From the NCBI GenBank assembly GCA_015163875.1, contig JAAOIH010000012.1, forward strand, positions 1-36,939: a DNA stretch of 36,939 nucleotides. Direction: 5' to 3'. Positions 15,343-25,472 of the stretch are shown piece after piece. Source of the DNA: Bdellovibrionales bacterium. Lineage in GTDB: Bacteria; Bdellovibrionota; Bdellovibrionia; Bdellovibrionales; UBA1609. The translations under genes and the position numbers were made by a program. Below the pieces are notes generated by a model that did not search any database, was not told where the DNA came from, and was given only the letters and a program-made list of their open reading frames with translations. Numbering within the stretch: the stretch's first letter is position 1; every line of letters begins with the position of its first letter.

Positions 15343-15804
15343 ATGGAAAAAAATCAAATTACTGACGATAAAAAACCAGCTAAACGAACTCACGCAAAAA
15401 TTTCTATTTTGTTTAAAGAAAGCTATGGGAGGGATTTTTCTCACGGAAGTTTGCACAATATTAGTAAAACTGGTGCTTTTTTATTTATCAACACTGCAAA
15501 TAAAGAAGCTAGCAAAGCGGCTTTTTCAGATACATCAAAAAATGCAGCAGAAAGCTTGGTAGAAAATACAGAAAAAAGCGCAACAGAAAATTCAAAGCAA
15601 ATTAATTTATATATAAAATTAAACAAAAGAAACAGAAAGATTTTAGCTAAAGTAGTATGGAAAACAAAAAATGGTTACGGTCTTCAATTTATAAGAAGTT
15701 CTGTTCAAGATAAAAAATTAGTAGATGATCTTATATATTTTGAAGAACAAAAAAATAAAACTAAGCAAACTATACTTCATAATATATTTAAAAAAGTAGC
15801 CTAA
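15343..15804 (+). CDS. PilZ-domain protein with a variant RxxxR motif
   Basis: A 153-residue protein with a single PilZ-like domain, a fold that commonly binds cyclic di-GMP and controls motility or envelope functions. The N-terminal motif normally RxxxR reads R-T-H-A-K, so the second Arg is Lys. The second motif is intact as NISKTG (usual [DN]xSxxG). An Ala/Ser/Lys/Glu-rich insert of roughly 30 residues splits the barrel between FLFINTAN and INLYIKLN. The C-terminal strands end in VVWKTKNGYGLQFI. No Shine-Dalgarno sequence is obvious at this ATG. Nucleotide binding may be weakened or lost. The stop overlaps the stop of the convergent LysM lipoprotein by four bases. Confidence 0.7.
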   Translation: MEKNQITDDKKPAKRTHAKISILFKESYGRDFSHGSLHNISKTGAFLFINTANKEASKAAFSDTSKNAAESLVENTEKSATENSKQINLYIKLNKRNRKILAKVVWKTKNGYGLQFIRSSVQDKKLVDDLIYFEEQKNKTKQTILHNIFKKVA

Positions 15805-17774
15805 CCTGCGGCTTGCTCGTCGTCGTCATTTTCGTCTGATAACAAAACTTCATCTCCACTGCTACCCTCTAATACTTCTGATCCCATTTGAGTTGCGTCC
15901 ATTTGAGTTGCGTCCATTTGGGTGGAATCCATTTGTGTAGAATCCATTTGAGTAGAATCCATTTGAGTTGCGTCCATTTGAGTTGAGTCGCCTTGATTAG
16001 TTGAGTGATTGTTTGCAGAACCTCCCAAAAACATAGCTGTATTTTCGTCTAGTTTTTCAACGCCTTCGTTATCGTATTCATTTTGTGAATTTGATTTTCT
16101 TTTTCTCATAAATAAAAATATAATAATAAGTAAAAAAAATCCCATTAAACTGTACAAAATTAAATCATTATCTAGAAGGGCCATAGCGCTGCTAATAAAG
16201 TCTTGGTTTGCCACAACAACAGGTGTCAGCGTTTTATCTTCTGAAGTCTCTGATTTAGCTTTTGTGTCAGCGTTGTCGCTTATGTTTGCTGCTATGTCGT
16301 CAGTGTTTTTAATTTTTGTATTTTGAGGATCAGCAACTTCGCCTTCTACATTTACCACATCTTTGGTCTTGTCAGCAGAGCTTGCGTCTGTGTTTTTGTT
16401 TGCGTTTGCGTTTGCGTTTGCGTTTGCTAAAGATTTTTCATCATTAACAGTTATTGTTTTTTCTTCGTTTGCCGCTGTGTTTTTCGCTGTGTTTGTGTCG
16501 GTATTTGCTGCTGTGTTTGCCGCTGTGTTTGTGTCTGTATTTTCTTCTGCTGCAGAAGTTTTTGTATCTGCATTTTTTACATCTACGGCCTCAGCTTTTA
16601 GTTGTAATTTTTCTGCTTCTAATTTTTGTTGATCTGCTGCTAACTTATCTGCTTCTTGTGCTTGAGCATCTGCTTGTAGTTTTTCTTGATCTAAATCATT
16701 GTCTTTTTTATTTTGAATTATTTGTGCCTGAGCATCTGCATTAAGACTGGATTTATCCCAATAGCGAATATTTATTCCTGCCGGTAAAATAGTTTTTGAT
16801 TCAACCTCTAAATTAGTGGCCCATAATTCTTGCCAAGATCTAGAGCCTCCTAGTAATTGCTTTCCTAGAGCTCGCAAGTTATCACCCTCTACAGTTGTAT
16901 AAACTTTTGGCTCTAAATTTTTTTCTTCATAATATGTTAATAAATTTGAGCTGTCCTCTGGCCTAGAGTTAGAATTATAATAAATTTTTGTAGCAACTGG
17001 AAACTTATTATATTTTTTTAAGTGTGGATTAATTTTTAATAATTGAGTTTTTCGATATAAAGAATAAATTTTATTACTAACACTTTTTAAAGTATCCCCT
17101 TTTCTAGATATATAAACTGCATTTACTAAAATATTATCTACTGTATACGGAATATTTTTAATTTTTTTTACAGAAACATAAGTTTTAGTTGCTGCTTGTT
17201 CAAAAGAGTTTGAATCTGCAACATTATCAGTGTTTTTTTGTTTTTTAATTGTAACTTTTTTGGTTTCGATTTCGTTTGCGTCTATAAATCCATCAGAGTA
17301 AGAATTTTGATTATTTTCTGTATTATCTTCTGTTTCAGCAAGTTTGTCTTTTGAGTTTTCGTCATCGCTTAAAGAAAGTTTGTCATCTGAGTCTTTTAAA
17401 TCTGTTTCTGCAATATTATTTTCGTCTGATTGGCTTTCGTCTAAATCTAATTCATCTGACAATTTATCAAAATTTTCGTCATCGTCAGATTCGTATTTAT
17501 TGGCGATAGTGGCTTTTTTATTTGTATTATTATCTTCATCATCATCATCGTCATCGTCTTCGTCTAATTCGCCTAAATCCCCTAAGTCTTCTTCTTCTGT
17601 TGAGTTGTTTGATAAATTTTTTATGTCTCTTTCTAAATCTAAAGCTTCGTCATCTTCATCTAAATCGTCTAGCTCTGATTCAAGCGAAATAGAGTTAGAA
17701 GAAGATTTGGATGAAAACCAAGAACAAGAACTCATGAACACAATGCAAAATAATAAAACAATAAGTTTACGCAT
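15801..17774 (-). CDS. LysM lipoprotein with acidic, coiled and repeat regions
   Basis: A 657-residue envelope protein. The signal peptide ends in MSSC, with Cys17 as lipidation site. Then come an acidic Asp/Glu/Ser region with poly-Asp (about 30-200), two LysM-like peptidoglycan-binding modules (about 217-263, RKGDTLKSVSNKIY; about 287-333, VEGDNLRALGKQLL), a charged coiled coil (QEKLQADAQAQEADKL), Asn/Thr/Ala low-complexity repeats including (NA)n, and a transmembrane helix (about 536-556) with a basic RKRK stop. The C-terminal tail has seven D[S/A]TQM units. A lipidated N-terminus plus a late membrane helix is unusual and resembles FimV-like architecture; the function is otherwise unknown. 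It has GGAG about 10 nt before the ATG. Confidence 0.75.
   Translation of the reverse strand: MRKLIVLLFCIVFMSSCSWFSSKSSSNSISLESELDDLDEDDEALDLERDIKNLSNNSTEEEDLGDLGELDEDDDDDDDEDNNTNKKATIANKYESDDDENFDKLSDELDLDESQSDENNIAETDLKDSDDKLSLSDDENSKDKLAETEDNTENNQNSYSDGFIDANEIETKKVTIKKQKNTDNVADSNSFEQAATKTYVSVKKIKNIPYTVDNILVNAVYISRKGDTLKSVSNKIYSLYRKTQLLKINPHLKKYNKFPVATKIYYNSNSRPEDSSNLLTYYEEKNLEPKVYTTVEGDNLRALGKQLLGGSRSWQELWATNLEVESKTILPAGINIRYWDKSSLNADAQAQIIQNKKDNDLDQEKLQADAQAQEADKLAADQQKLEAEKLQLKAEAVDVKNADTKTSAAEENTDTNTAANTAANTDTNTAKNTAANEEKTITVNDEKSLANANANANANKNTDASSADKTKDVVNVEGEVADPQNTKIKNTDDIAANISDNADTKAKSETSEDKTLTPVVVANQDFISSAMALLDNDLILYSLMGFFLLIIIFLFMRKRKSNSQNEYDNEGVEKLDENTAMFLGGSANNHSTNQGDSTQMDATQMDSTQMDSTQMDSTQMDATQMDATQMGSEVLEGSSGDEVLLSDENDDDEQAAG
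15885..15989. repeat. Seven 15-bp tandem repeats coding D[S/A]TQM
   Basis: Seven in-frame 15-bp units (consensus on the plus strand CATTTGAGTTGCGTC) code seven copies of Asp-[Ser/Ala]-Thr-Gln-Met in the C-terminal tail of the LysM lipoprotein. The units differ at a few third positions and at the Ser/Ala codon. Copy number could vary between strains without breaking the frame. Confidence 0.9.
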
Positions 17775-17810
17775 AAATTTATAACTCCATAATTATTAGC
17801 TTTTTTGCTA

Positions 17811-17833
17811 ATTATAGCTTAACAAGAAGTTAA
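17811..17833 (-). promoter_or_regulatory. Possible promoter and operator for the LysM lipoprotein
   Basis: A perfect TATAAT reads on the minus strand at 17816-17811, giving a predicted start about 30 nt before the gene's ATG. The inverted repeat TTAAC-AAGAA-GTTAA (17819-17833) overlaps the spacer and -35 area and could be a small operator. The -35 match (TTAAGT, 16 bp away) is weak. Confidence 0.35.
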
Positions 17834-17879
17834 CTTAATGCAAAACACCATAAAAAATACAGACTTAAGAACAGATAGA

Positions 17880-17930
17880 TTTTTTTAATTTTTAATTTTT
17901 TAATTTTTTAATTTTTTTAATTTTTTAAAA
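17880..17930. repeat. AAAAAATT tandem array across the ppx/gppA stop
   Basis: A run of 8-9-bp units (TTTTTTAA type) begins in the last codons of the minus-strand phosphatase gene and continues past its stop at 17917-17919. It is similar in style to the arrays at the ends of the TPR lipoprotein, nuoG and nuoB genes. Confidence 0.65.
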
Positions 17931-18795
17931 TTAGCCCGTATCTAACGCCTGCTGCTGAAACATAAAAATTTTTTATTTTTAATTTTTTTAAAATACTCAG
18001 TAATATAAATAAACCAGAAACAATTACATCTGCGCGTTTTTCTGGCATAGCTTTAAGGCTTTTTCGTTGTAGCAATGTCATTTTAGACAATTTGTTAAAA
18101 GTTATCTCTAAACTTTTTGTTGTAATTTTTTTTCCATGAACTTTATTATAAGAAAAATCTTTTTTATCAAGCAAGCAAGCAAGAGTTGTTGGAGTTCCTG
18201 CCACTGCAACAACAGAGCTTGAATTTAATAGTGGTAAATCTTTTAAAGATTTATCTACAAATTTTTGTAAAGCTACAAAATCATTTTTATTTAATGGATC
18301 ATTTTTAACACAAGCTTCTTGAAGCCTTACGCTTCCGATATTAAAACTATGTAAAAAATTATGTCCAATAACTTCTGTAGAGCTTCCGCCAACATCTATA
18401 ACAATTGGAGACTGCCCTAAATTATCTAAATTATTTAACGAACCTTCATAAGTTAAGGCTGCCTCTTGTGATCCAGAAATTATTTTAATTGGTATATTAT
18501 ATTTGCTTCCTAAATCAATAAGTTTTTGAGAATTTTTTGCGTCTCGTGCGGCGCTTGTTGCAACAGCTACAATTTTATCTACTTTATAATTATTAATAGT
18601 TTTTGAGTAATCTTTAAAACACTTTTCAACTCTTTTTAAAGTTTCTTTTTGCAACAATCCTGTAGATTGTACTTTTTCTGCTAATTTAATAATTTGTGTT
18701 TCGTCGTGAATTACATTAGTTATTACATTATTTTTTACCTCTGCAATAAATAATAAAAAAGTATTTGATCCTAAATCTAAACTAGCTATTTTCAT
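17917..18795 (-). CDS. Exopolyphosphatase / pppGpp phosphatase family protein
   Basis: Ppx/GppA family phosphatase of the ASKHA fold, 292 aa, so only the catalytic two-domain core without the C-terminal HD-like half of E. coli Ppx. Visible motifs are the phosphate-1 loop LDLGSNTFLLFIAEV at the N-terminus, VAVATSAARDAKN, the phosphate-2 loop VIDVGGSSTEVIG and VAGTPTTLACLL. Such short forms hydrolyse polyphosphate or the pppGpp gamma phosphate; which one cannot be told from sequence. It begins 6 nt after gatB and is the last gene of the gatCAB run. Its last codons lie in an AAAAAATT array. Confidence 0.88.
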   Translation of the reverse strand: MKIASLDLGSNTFLLFIAEVKNNVITNVIHDETQIIKLAEKVQSTGLLQKETLKRVEKCFKDYSKTINNYKVDKIVAVATSAARDAKNSQKLIDLGSKYNIPIKIISGSQEAALTYEGSLNNLDNLGQSPIVIDVGGSSTEVIGHNFLHSFNIGSVRLQEACVKNDPLNKNDFVALQKFVDKSLKDLPLLNSSSVVAVAGTPTTLACLLDKKDFSYNKVHGKKITTKSLEITFNKLSKMTLLQRKSLKAMPEKRADVIVSGLFILLSILKKLKIKNFYVSAAGVRYGLILKN

Positions 18796-18801
18796 AAATA
18801 A

Positions 18802-20232
18802 TTACTCGTCTAAATATTTTTTTAGCAATTTATTTAACAATGCTGGATTAATTTTTCCTTTAGATGCCTTCATAGCTTCGCCCACAAAAAATCCAAAAAG
18901 TTTAACCTGACCATTTTTGTAATCTTGTAATTGTTTATCAAAGTTTTTTAAGCTTTCTTTAATAAAATTTAAAATTTCTGCTTCGTTAGTAATTTGTTTT
19001 AAAGATTTTTCTTCTACAATAGTTAGTGGGTTTTTTCCATTTTTTGTCATGTCTAAAAATACTGATTTTGCTATTTTTCCAGAGATAACTTCTGTATCAA
19101 CCAGAGAAATTAACTCTGCTAGCTGCGAGCTAGAAAAAATTAAAGCACCTACTTCTTTTTTTTCTTCATTCATATATTTTAAAACATCGCCCATCATAAA
19201 ATTATAAGATAATTTAAAATTTTTGCTTTTTGTTGCAACTTGTTCAAAAAAATCTGCAAATTTTTTGTCTTGAGCAATCAAAAAAGCATCTTCTGCTTTT
19301 AATTTATAGTCTTTAATAAATCTTTTTATTTTTTGCATCGGAAGCTCTGTTAAAGATTCTTTGCAAGAGTTAATTTCTTTATCTGTTAAATTAACTGGCA
19401 ATAAATCAGGATCTGGAAAGTATCTATAATCGTGGGCATCTTCTTTTTTTCTCATTTCAACTGTTACATTATTTTTAACATCGTAAAGTCTTGTCTCTTG
19501 AATAATAGTTTCGCCAGACTCCAAAGCTTTTGCCTGTCTTTTAATTTCATACTCCAAAGCTTTTTCTATAAATTTAAAAGAATTAATATTTTTAATTTCT
19601 ACTTTTGTACCCCAAGGCTCACCTGGTTTGCATAAACTAATATTACAATCACACCTCATTGATCCTTCTTGTAAATTTCCGTCACAAACTTCAGTGTAAA
19701 TAAGTAATTGTCTCATTTGTCTAGAATATTCTGCAGCTTCTTTAGGACTTGTTAAAACCGCCTCAGAAACAATTTCTAAAAGAGGAACTCCAGATCGATT
19801 AAAATCTACCAAAGTTGCACCTTGTTTGTGTAAAGATTTTCCTGCGTCTTCTTCTAAATGCGCCCTTTCGATTGCTATTTTTTTAAATTCTCCGTTAAAA
19901 AAAATTTCTAAATAACCTTTTTCACAAACTGGATCTGTATGTTGAGAAATTTGATAAGCTTTTGGAAGGTCTGGATAAAAATAATTTTTTCTAGAAAATG
20001 TAAAATTTTTTCTAATATTACAATTAAGCGCTAAGCCCATTTTTACACCTAGCTCTACAGCTTTTTTATTAATTGTTGGCAAAGCTCCAGGCAACCCTAA
20101 ACTTGTTGGGCTTGTATTTTTATTTACCTCTTGTCCAAACTCTGTTGAATCTGAAGAAAACATTTTTGTTTTGCTTGATAATTGTGCGTGAACTTCTAAG
20201 CCGATAACAACTTGCCAATCTTTTACTGCCAA
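18802..20232 (-). CDS. gatB: Asp/Glu-tRNA amidotransferase subunit B
   Basis: GatB binds mischarged Glu-tRNA(Gln) or Asp-tRNA(Asn) and, with GatA and GatC, converts it to the amide form using ammonia from glutamine. It is 476 aa, standard. It shows WQVVIGLEVHAQL at the start, YFYPDLPKAYQISQ, the signature DFNRSGVPLLEIVSE, MRCDCNISL, the kinase-like domain to about residue 290, and a C-terminal YqeY-like tail ending in GKINPALLNKLLKKYL. The start is a TTG (20230-20232) with AAGGAG 6 nt upstream. It sits 24 nt after gatA. Presence of the operon implies indirect Gln or Asn tRNA charging in this organism. Confidence 0.96.
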   Translation of the reverse strand: MAVKDWQVVIGLEVHAQLSSKTKMFSSDSTEFGQEVNKNTSPTSLGLPGALPTINKKAVELGVKMGLALNCNIRKNFTFSRKNYFYPDLPKAYQISQHTDPVCEKGYLEIFFNGEFKKIAIERAHLEEDAGKSLHKQGATLVDFNRSGVPLLEIVSEAVLTSPKEAAEYSRQMRQLLIYTEVCDGNLQEGSMRCDCNISLCKPGEPWGTKVEIKNINSFKFIEKALEYEIKRQAKALESGETIIQETRLYDVKNNVTVEMRKKEDAHDYRYFPDPDLLPVNLTDKEINSCKESLTELPMQKIKRFIKDYKLKAEDAFLIAQDKKFADFFEQVATKSKNFKLSYNFMMGDVLKYMNEEKKEVGALIFSSSQLAELISLVDTEVISGKIAKSVFLDMTKNGKNPLTIVEEKSLKQITNEAEILNFIKESLKNFDKQLQDYKNGQVKLFGFFVGEAMKASKGKINPALLNKLLKKYLDE

Positions 20233-20256
20233 TTTTTACTCCTTACTTTTACAATG

Positions 20257-21726
20257 CTAGCTACAAAAACTATTTTGTTTTTTATAAACTTGTAAATTTT
20301 CTTCAATATTTAATGCTATGTCTAAAATAGTTTGTTCTTGAAAGTGTGAGCTCATTAATTGCAAACCAATTGGAAGTCCGTTGCTTGAAAATCCAACAGG
20401 GACACTTAGTGCAGGAAGTCCTGCTAAGTTTGCACCAACAGTTAGCCAGTCGTGGTTATATGTTTTTTCTACATTATTTTTATTTGCTTCAAGTTTTAAG
20501 GCAACTCCTCCAGAAACAGGAAGCAAAATGCAATCTACAGATTGAAAAATCTTTTTAAATTCTTGTGCAATTAAATATCTTAGCTGACATGCTTTTTTAT
20601 AATATGCATCGTAGTAACCGCTTGATAAAACATAAGTTCCTAATAAAATTCGTCTTTTAACTTCTTTTCCAAAAGCCTCTGCTCTTGATGTGGAATAAAA
20701 ATCCATTAAATCTTTTGCTGAATTTTTACTAAAATCTGCACTGTAGCCGTACCTTACTCCGTCGTAACGAGCTAAATTACTAGAGGCCTCACTTGATGCG
20801 ATAATGTGATAAACGCATGCAACATTTGATAAATAAGAAAATTTAATTGGGACAAGTTTGCAGGCCTCTTTGTTTAATAAATTTTTAACATCGTTAAATT
20901 TATTAACAATGTCTGTTTCGATTCCATCTTCTGGTAAAAGTAATCCAATTTTTTTTGTTTTAATATTAGAGTTAATATTTTTGCTAAAACTTGGAACTTT
21001 ACAATTAGAACTTGTTGCATCTTTGTTGTCATAAGAGCTGGCGAGTTCTAAAGTTAGTGCAACATCTTTAACTTTTTTTCCCATAATTCCTGGTTGATCT
21101 AAACTTGATGCAAAAGATATAACTCCGTAGCGACTTAGTCTTCCGTAAGTTGGTTTGATTCCTACAACTCCGCAAAAATGTGCAGGCTCTCTTACCGAAC
21201 CACCCGTGTCGGTTCCTAATGATAATGGCGAAAATCCTGAAGACACACTTGCAGCAGATCCTCCGCTTGACCCTCCCGATACATAATCTGTGTTCCATGG
21301 GTTTAAACAATTTCCAAAATAAGAGTGTTCGTTAGTGCCTCCCATAGCAAATTCATCTTGATTGGCTTTGCCTAAAATTAAAGCTCCAGCATTTTGTAAA
21401 TTTTTAACCACTGTAGATGAGTAAGGTGGAATAAAGTTTTCAAGCATTTTAGATGCCGCGGTTGTTTTTAAACCTTTTGTGCAAAACATATCTTTAGCAA
21501 TAATTGGTATGCCGTCTAGCTCACCTTTAAGTGTATTTGTTGCTCTTCGTTTGTCGCTTTCTTTAGCTTGGTCTAATAATTTTGGATTAAAAGAAATAAT
21601 TGCATTAATTTTTTTATTATGTTTTTGTGAATGACTTAATAAAGATTCAGACAACTCTACAGAATTAATTTCTTTTTTTTCTAAAGAGTTTTTTAATTCA
21701 TATACTGATTTATTTACTAAGGACAT
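20257..21726 (-). CDS. gatA: Asp/Glu-tRNA amidotransferase subunit A
   Basis: Amidase-signature subunit that hydrolyses glutamine to feed ammonia to GatB. It is 489 aa. The catalytic Ser-cisSer-Lys triad is visible: Lys in GIPIIAKDMFCTKG, cis-Ser in the SGGSSGGSAASV stretch, and the nucleophile Ser in LGTDTGGSVREPA. I chose ATG 21726, not an upstream in-frame ATG at 21771, because GGGAGG lies 8 nt before it and the longer form would read back through the end of gatC. It begins 1 nt after the gatC stop, so the two are coupled. Confidence 0.96.
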   Translation of the reverse strand: MSLVNKSVYELKNSLEKKEINSVELSESLLSHSQKHNKKINAIISFNPKLLDQAKESDKRRATNTLKGELDGIPIIAKDMFCTKGLKTTAASKMLENFIPPYSSTVVKNLQNAGALILGKANQDEFAMGGTNEHSYFGNCLNPWNTDYVSGGSSGGSAASVSSGFSPLSLGTDTGGSVREPAHFCGVVGIKPTYGRLSRYGVISFASSLDQPGIMGKKVKDVALTLELASSYDNKDATSSNCKVPSFSKNINSNIKTKKIGLLLPEDGIETDIVNKFNDVKNLLNKEACKLVPIKFSYLSNVACVYHIIASSEASSNLARYDGVRYGYSADFSKNSAKDLMDFYSTSRAEAFGKEVKRRILLGTYVLSSGYYDAYYKKACQLRYLIAQEFKKIFQSVDCILLPVSGGVALKLEANKNNVEKTYNHDWLTVGANLAGLPALSVPVGFSSNGLPIGLQLMSSHFQEQTILDIALNIEENLQVYKKQNSFCS

Positions 21727-21727
21727 T

Positions 21728-22009
21728 TTATTTTCCTCCCAAAACAGGCGGAACTTTAAAATACCTGCCATCTCTTTGTGGAGCTTGATCTAAAATTGAT
21801 TCAACAACACTGCTTTCTTGTAAAATATCTTCTCTTAATTGTTTTTCTATATGTTCGTGTGTGTAAACTGGAGTGTCTTCTTTCATATTTACAGAGGTTA
21901 TTTGTTTAATATAAATTAAAATATCAAAAAAAGTTTTTTCGTAATAAGATTCTTCTTCTTTAGAGAGTTTAATGCAGGCTTTTTTTTGAATATCTTTAAC
22001 TTTGCTCAT
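21728..22009 (-). CDS. gatC: Asp/Glu-tRNA amidotransferase subunit C
   Basis: Small GatC subunit, 93 aa, which wraps GatA and stabilises the GatAB complex. It has the usual two N-terminal helices (CIKLSKEEESYYEKTFFDILIYIKQI) and the conserved late DQAPQRDGRYFKVPPVL segment. It is the first gene of gatC-gatA-gatB-ppx/gppA. No Shine-Dalgarno sequence precedes the ATG. A possible promoter (TTGATT 22043-22038, 17 bp, TAAAAA 22020-22015) would start transcription almost at the ATG, inside the remains of a dead ATPase gene. Confidence 0.93.
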   Translation of the reverse strand: MSKVKDIQKKACIKLSKEEESYYEKTFFDILIYIKQITSVNMKEDTPVYTHEHIEKQLREDILQESSVVESILDQAPQRDGRYFKVPPVLGGK

Positions 22010-22017
22010 TAGGCTTT

Positions 22018-22207
22018 TTACTCGTAATTTATGGTAAAATCAAGTCGCCCAATTTCTCTAGCAATTTTAGAGAAATTAATAATTTTCCCATTCATCTGAG
22101 AAGCTACCTCTAAAAAATCTTTAAAAGGTGGTTGTTTTGCCTACACCTCTAGCTCCAAATAAAAATAAGCTATTGTTTTTACTTAGCTTTTGCAACCTAT
22201 TGACCAT
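22018..22207 (-). pseudogene. Remnant of an AAA/DUF4143-type ATPase gene
   Basis: Two minus-strand fragments in different frames. Fragment 1 (22207-22121) codes 28 residues that include NSLFLFGARGVGKTT, the N-terminal Walker A of AAA ATPases with a C-terminal DUF4143 domain, then stops. Fragment 2 (22122-22018) codes 34 residues, including FLEVASQMNGKIINFSKIA, which resembles the helix-turn-helix-like start of DUF4143 (typical form FL.LLA...G.LLNYS.LA). The sequence between the ATPase core and DUF4143 is deleted. These genes are often multicopy and decay readily. The family call rests on short motifs. Confidence 0.65.
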
Positions 22208-22239
22208 ACTCCGAATATGTACGCTATATTCGGAGTATG
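22205..22239. repeat. 13-bp perfect palindrome with a start codon in each arm
   Basis: CATACTCCGAATA (22205-22217) and its exact complement TATTCGGAGTATG (22227-22239) are separated by 9 nt. The outer CAT is the ATG of the minus-strand ATPase remnant. The outer ATG on the other side opens a short plus-strand frame, MISLIQKLLNNKL, resembling the remnant's MVNRLQKLSKNNS. It could be an operator or promoter element that travels with this ATPase family, or the junction of two head-to-head copies. Confidence 0.7.
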
Positions 22240-22324
22240 ATCAGCCTAATTCAAAAATTACTAAATAATAAGTTATAAATTCAGCTCCACAAGTGTTCAC
22301 AAATACTAAATTTACTTAATTAAA

Positions 22325-22353
22325 GTGACAAAAATTCAATAAAACTTTATATA
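22325..22353 (+). promoter_or_regulatory. ligA promoter
   Basis: GTGACA (22325-22330), a 17-bp spacer and TATATA (22348-22353). The -10 ends 7 nt before ATG 22361, so transcription should begin at or next to the start codon. AAAGG overlaps the end of the -10 and would be mostly untranscribed, which again suggests a leaderless message. Confidence 0.5.
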
Positions 22354-22354
22354 A

Positions 22355-24535
<2,181 letters not shown>

Positions 24536-24552
24536 GAAGTTGTCAAAACGAG

Positions 24553-24589
24553 TTTTGTAAAAAATTTCAAAATCAAATTTTTTACAAAA
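24553..24589. terminator. Hairpin between convergent ligA and the AIM24 gene
   Basis: A perfect 15-bp inverted repeat (TTTTGTAAAAAATTT at 24553-24567 and its complement at 24575-24589) with a 7-nt loop lies between two convergent stops. It is A/T-only apart from one pair, so weak for its length, but its position suggests a bidirectional terminator. Confidence 0.55.
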
Positions 24590-24594
24590 TTTGC

Positions 24595-25371
24595 TTACTC
24601 TAAAAATCTATTAAGCAAGCCGCCCTCGCCTTTAGATCTTCCTCCCATACTAGGGGCGCTTTGTATAACTCTGCTTGCTAGTCTTGAAAAAGGTAGGCTT
24701 TGAATATACACATCACCAACTCCTGTAAGTTCTGCTAAAAATAAACCCTCACCTCCAAAAAACATGGATTTTAAATTTCCTGCTCGGCGAATGTTGTAAT
24801 TAATTCCTTCGCTAAATGCTACTAAGCAACCTGTGTCTAATAATAAACTATTTCCGTTAAGAGTTTTTTTGACTACTGTTCCGCCGGCGTGAATAAAAGC
24901 CATGCCGTCGCCAGTTAGTTTTTCTAAAATAAAACCTTCGCCTCCAAAAAAACCTGCTCCAAACTTTTTAGTAAAAGTTATTTCTAAAGAAGTTCCTTTG
25001 GCTGCGCATAAAAATGCACTTTTTTGACAAATAATATTTCCATTATGTTTTGATAAATCTACGGGAATAATTTTTCCAGGATATGGTGCGGCGAATGCAA
25101 CTTTTTTTTTGCCAGAGCCTTGGTTTGTAAAGTGAGTTATAAATAAACTTTCGCCAGAAATTAAACGAGTCCCTGCTTTAAATAATTTATTTAGTAATCC
25201 GTCATTCATCTTAGAGCCGTCGCCCATTTTTGCTTCAAATTGAATATCTGAATCCATATAGTTCATAGCACCGGCTTCAGCAATTACTGTTTCTTGAGGA
25301 TCTAATTCAACCTCTACCATTTGCATATCATCGCCTAAAATTTGATAATCTATTTCATGAGATTTTTGCAT
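24595..25371 (-). CDS. AIM24 / TIGR00266 family protein
   Basis: A 258-residue protein of the widespread AIM24 (TIGR00266) beta-helix family. It contains the recognisable [19 protein letters not shown], a [13 protein letters not shown] segment, two [15 protein letters not shown] glycine motifs and a Gly-rich tail ([11 protein letters not shown]). No enzymatic residues are known for the family. Yeast AIM24 affects mitochondrial membrane organisation, while the bacterial role is not settled. There is no signal peptide. The start is secure: AAAGGAG lies 6 nt before the ATG. The region upstream carries the GGGTCAGG palindrome, which separates it from recO. Confidence 0.88.
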   Translation of the reverse strand: MQKSHEIDYQILGDDMQMVEVELDPQETVIAEAGAMNYMDSDIQFEAKMGDGSKMNDGLLNKLFKAGTRLISGESLFITHFTNQGSGKKKVAFAAPYPGKIIPVDLSKHNGNIICQKSAFLCAAKGTSLEITFTKKFGAGFFGGEGFILEKLTGDGMAFIHAGGTVVKKTLNGNSLLLDTGCLVAFSEGINYNIRRAGNLKSMFFGGEGLFLAELTGVGDVYIQSLPFSRLASRVIQSAPSMGGRSKGEGGLLNRFLE

Positions 25372-25422
25372 ACTAAACTCCTTTTTTTACGCTCTAATGT
25401 TCAGTTCGTTCTGTGTTCGTTT

Positions 25423-25467
25423 TGAGGGTCAGGACCCCCCTGTTTTTGAGGGGGGTCCTGACCCTCA
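25423..25467. repeat. GGGTCAGGACCCCC palindrome between recO and the AIM24 gene
   Basis: Perfect 18-bp arms (25423-25440 and 25450-25467) flank a 9-nt loop. The arm TGAGGGTCAGGACCCCCC is identical to that of the hairpin inside the TPR lipoprotein gene at 2692-2736. Here the repeat is intergenic, 5 nt beyond the recO stop, where it could end or attenuate transcription into the AIM24 gene. Confidence 0.88.
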
Positions 25468-25472
25468 TCATA

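Noticed and set aside
15885-15989. Regular repeats considered as a CRISPR array
   Set aside because: The 15-bp units are contiguous, have no unique spacers and are in frame with a protein.
16315-16335. TGAGGATCAG in the LysM gene as a degenerate palindrome copy
   Set aside because: It has two or more mismatches, no opposite arm, and lies in ordinary coding sequence.
16009-17784. Long plus-strand ORFs opposite the LysM lipoprotein gene
   Set aside because: They are Ser/Phe/Val-rich mirror products of low-complexity coding DNA on the other strand, without start signals or domains.
22237-22278. Plus-strand 13-codon ORF next to the palindrome as a gene
   Set aside because: It is too short to be a gene. 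Kept only as possible remnant evidence in the DUF4143 finding.
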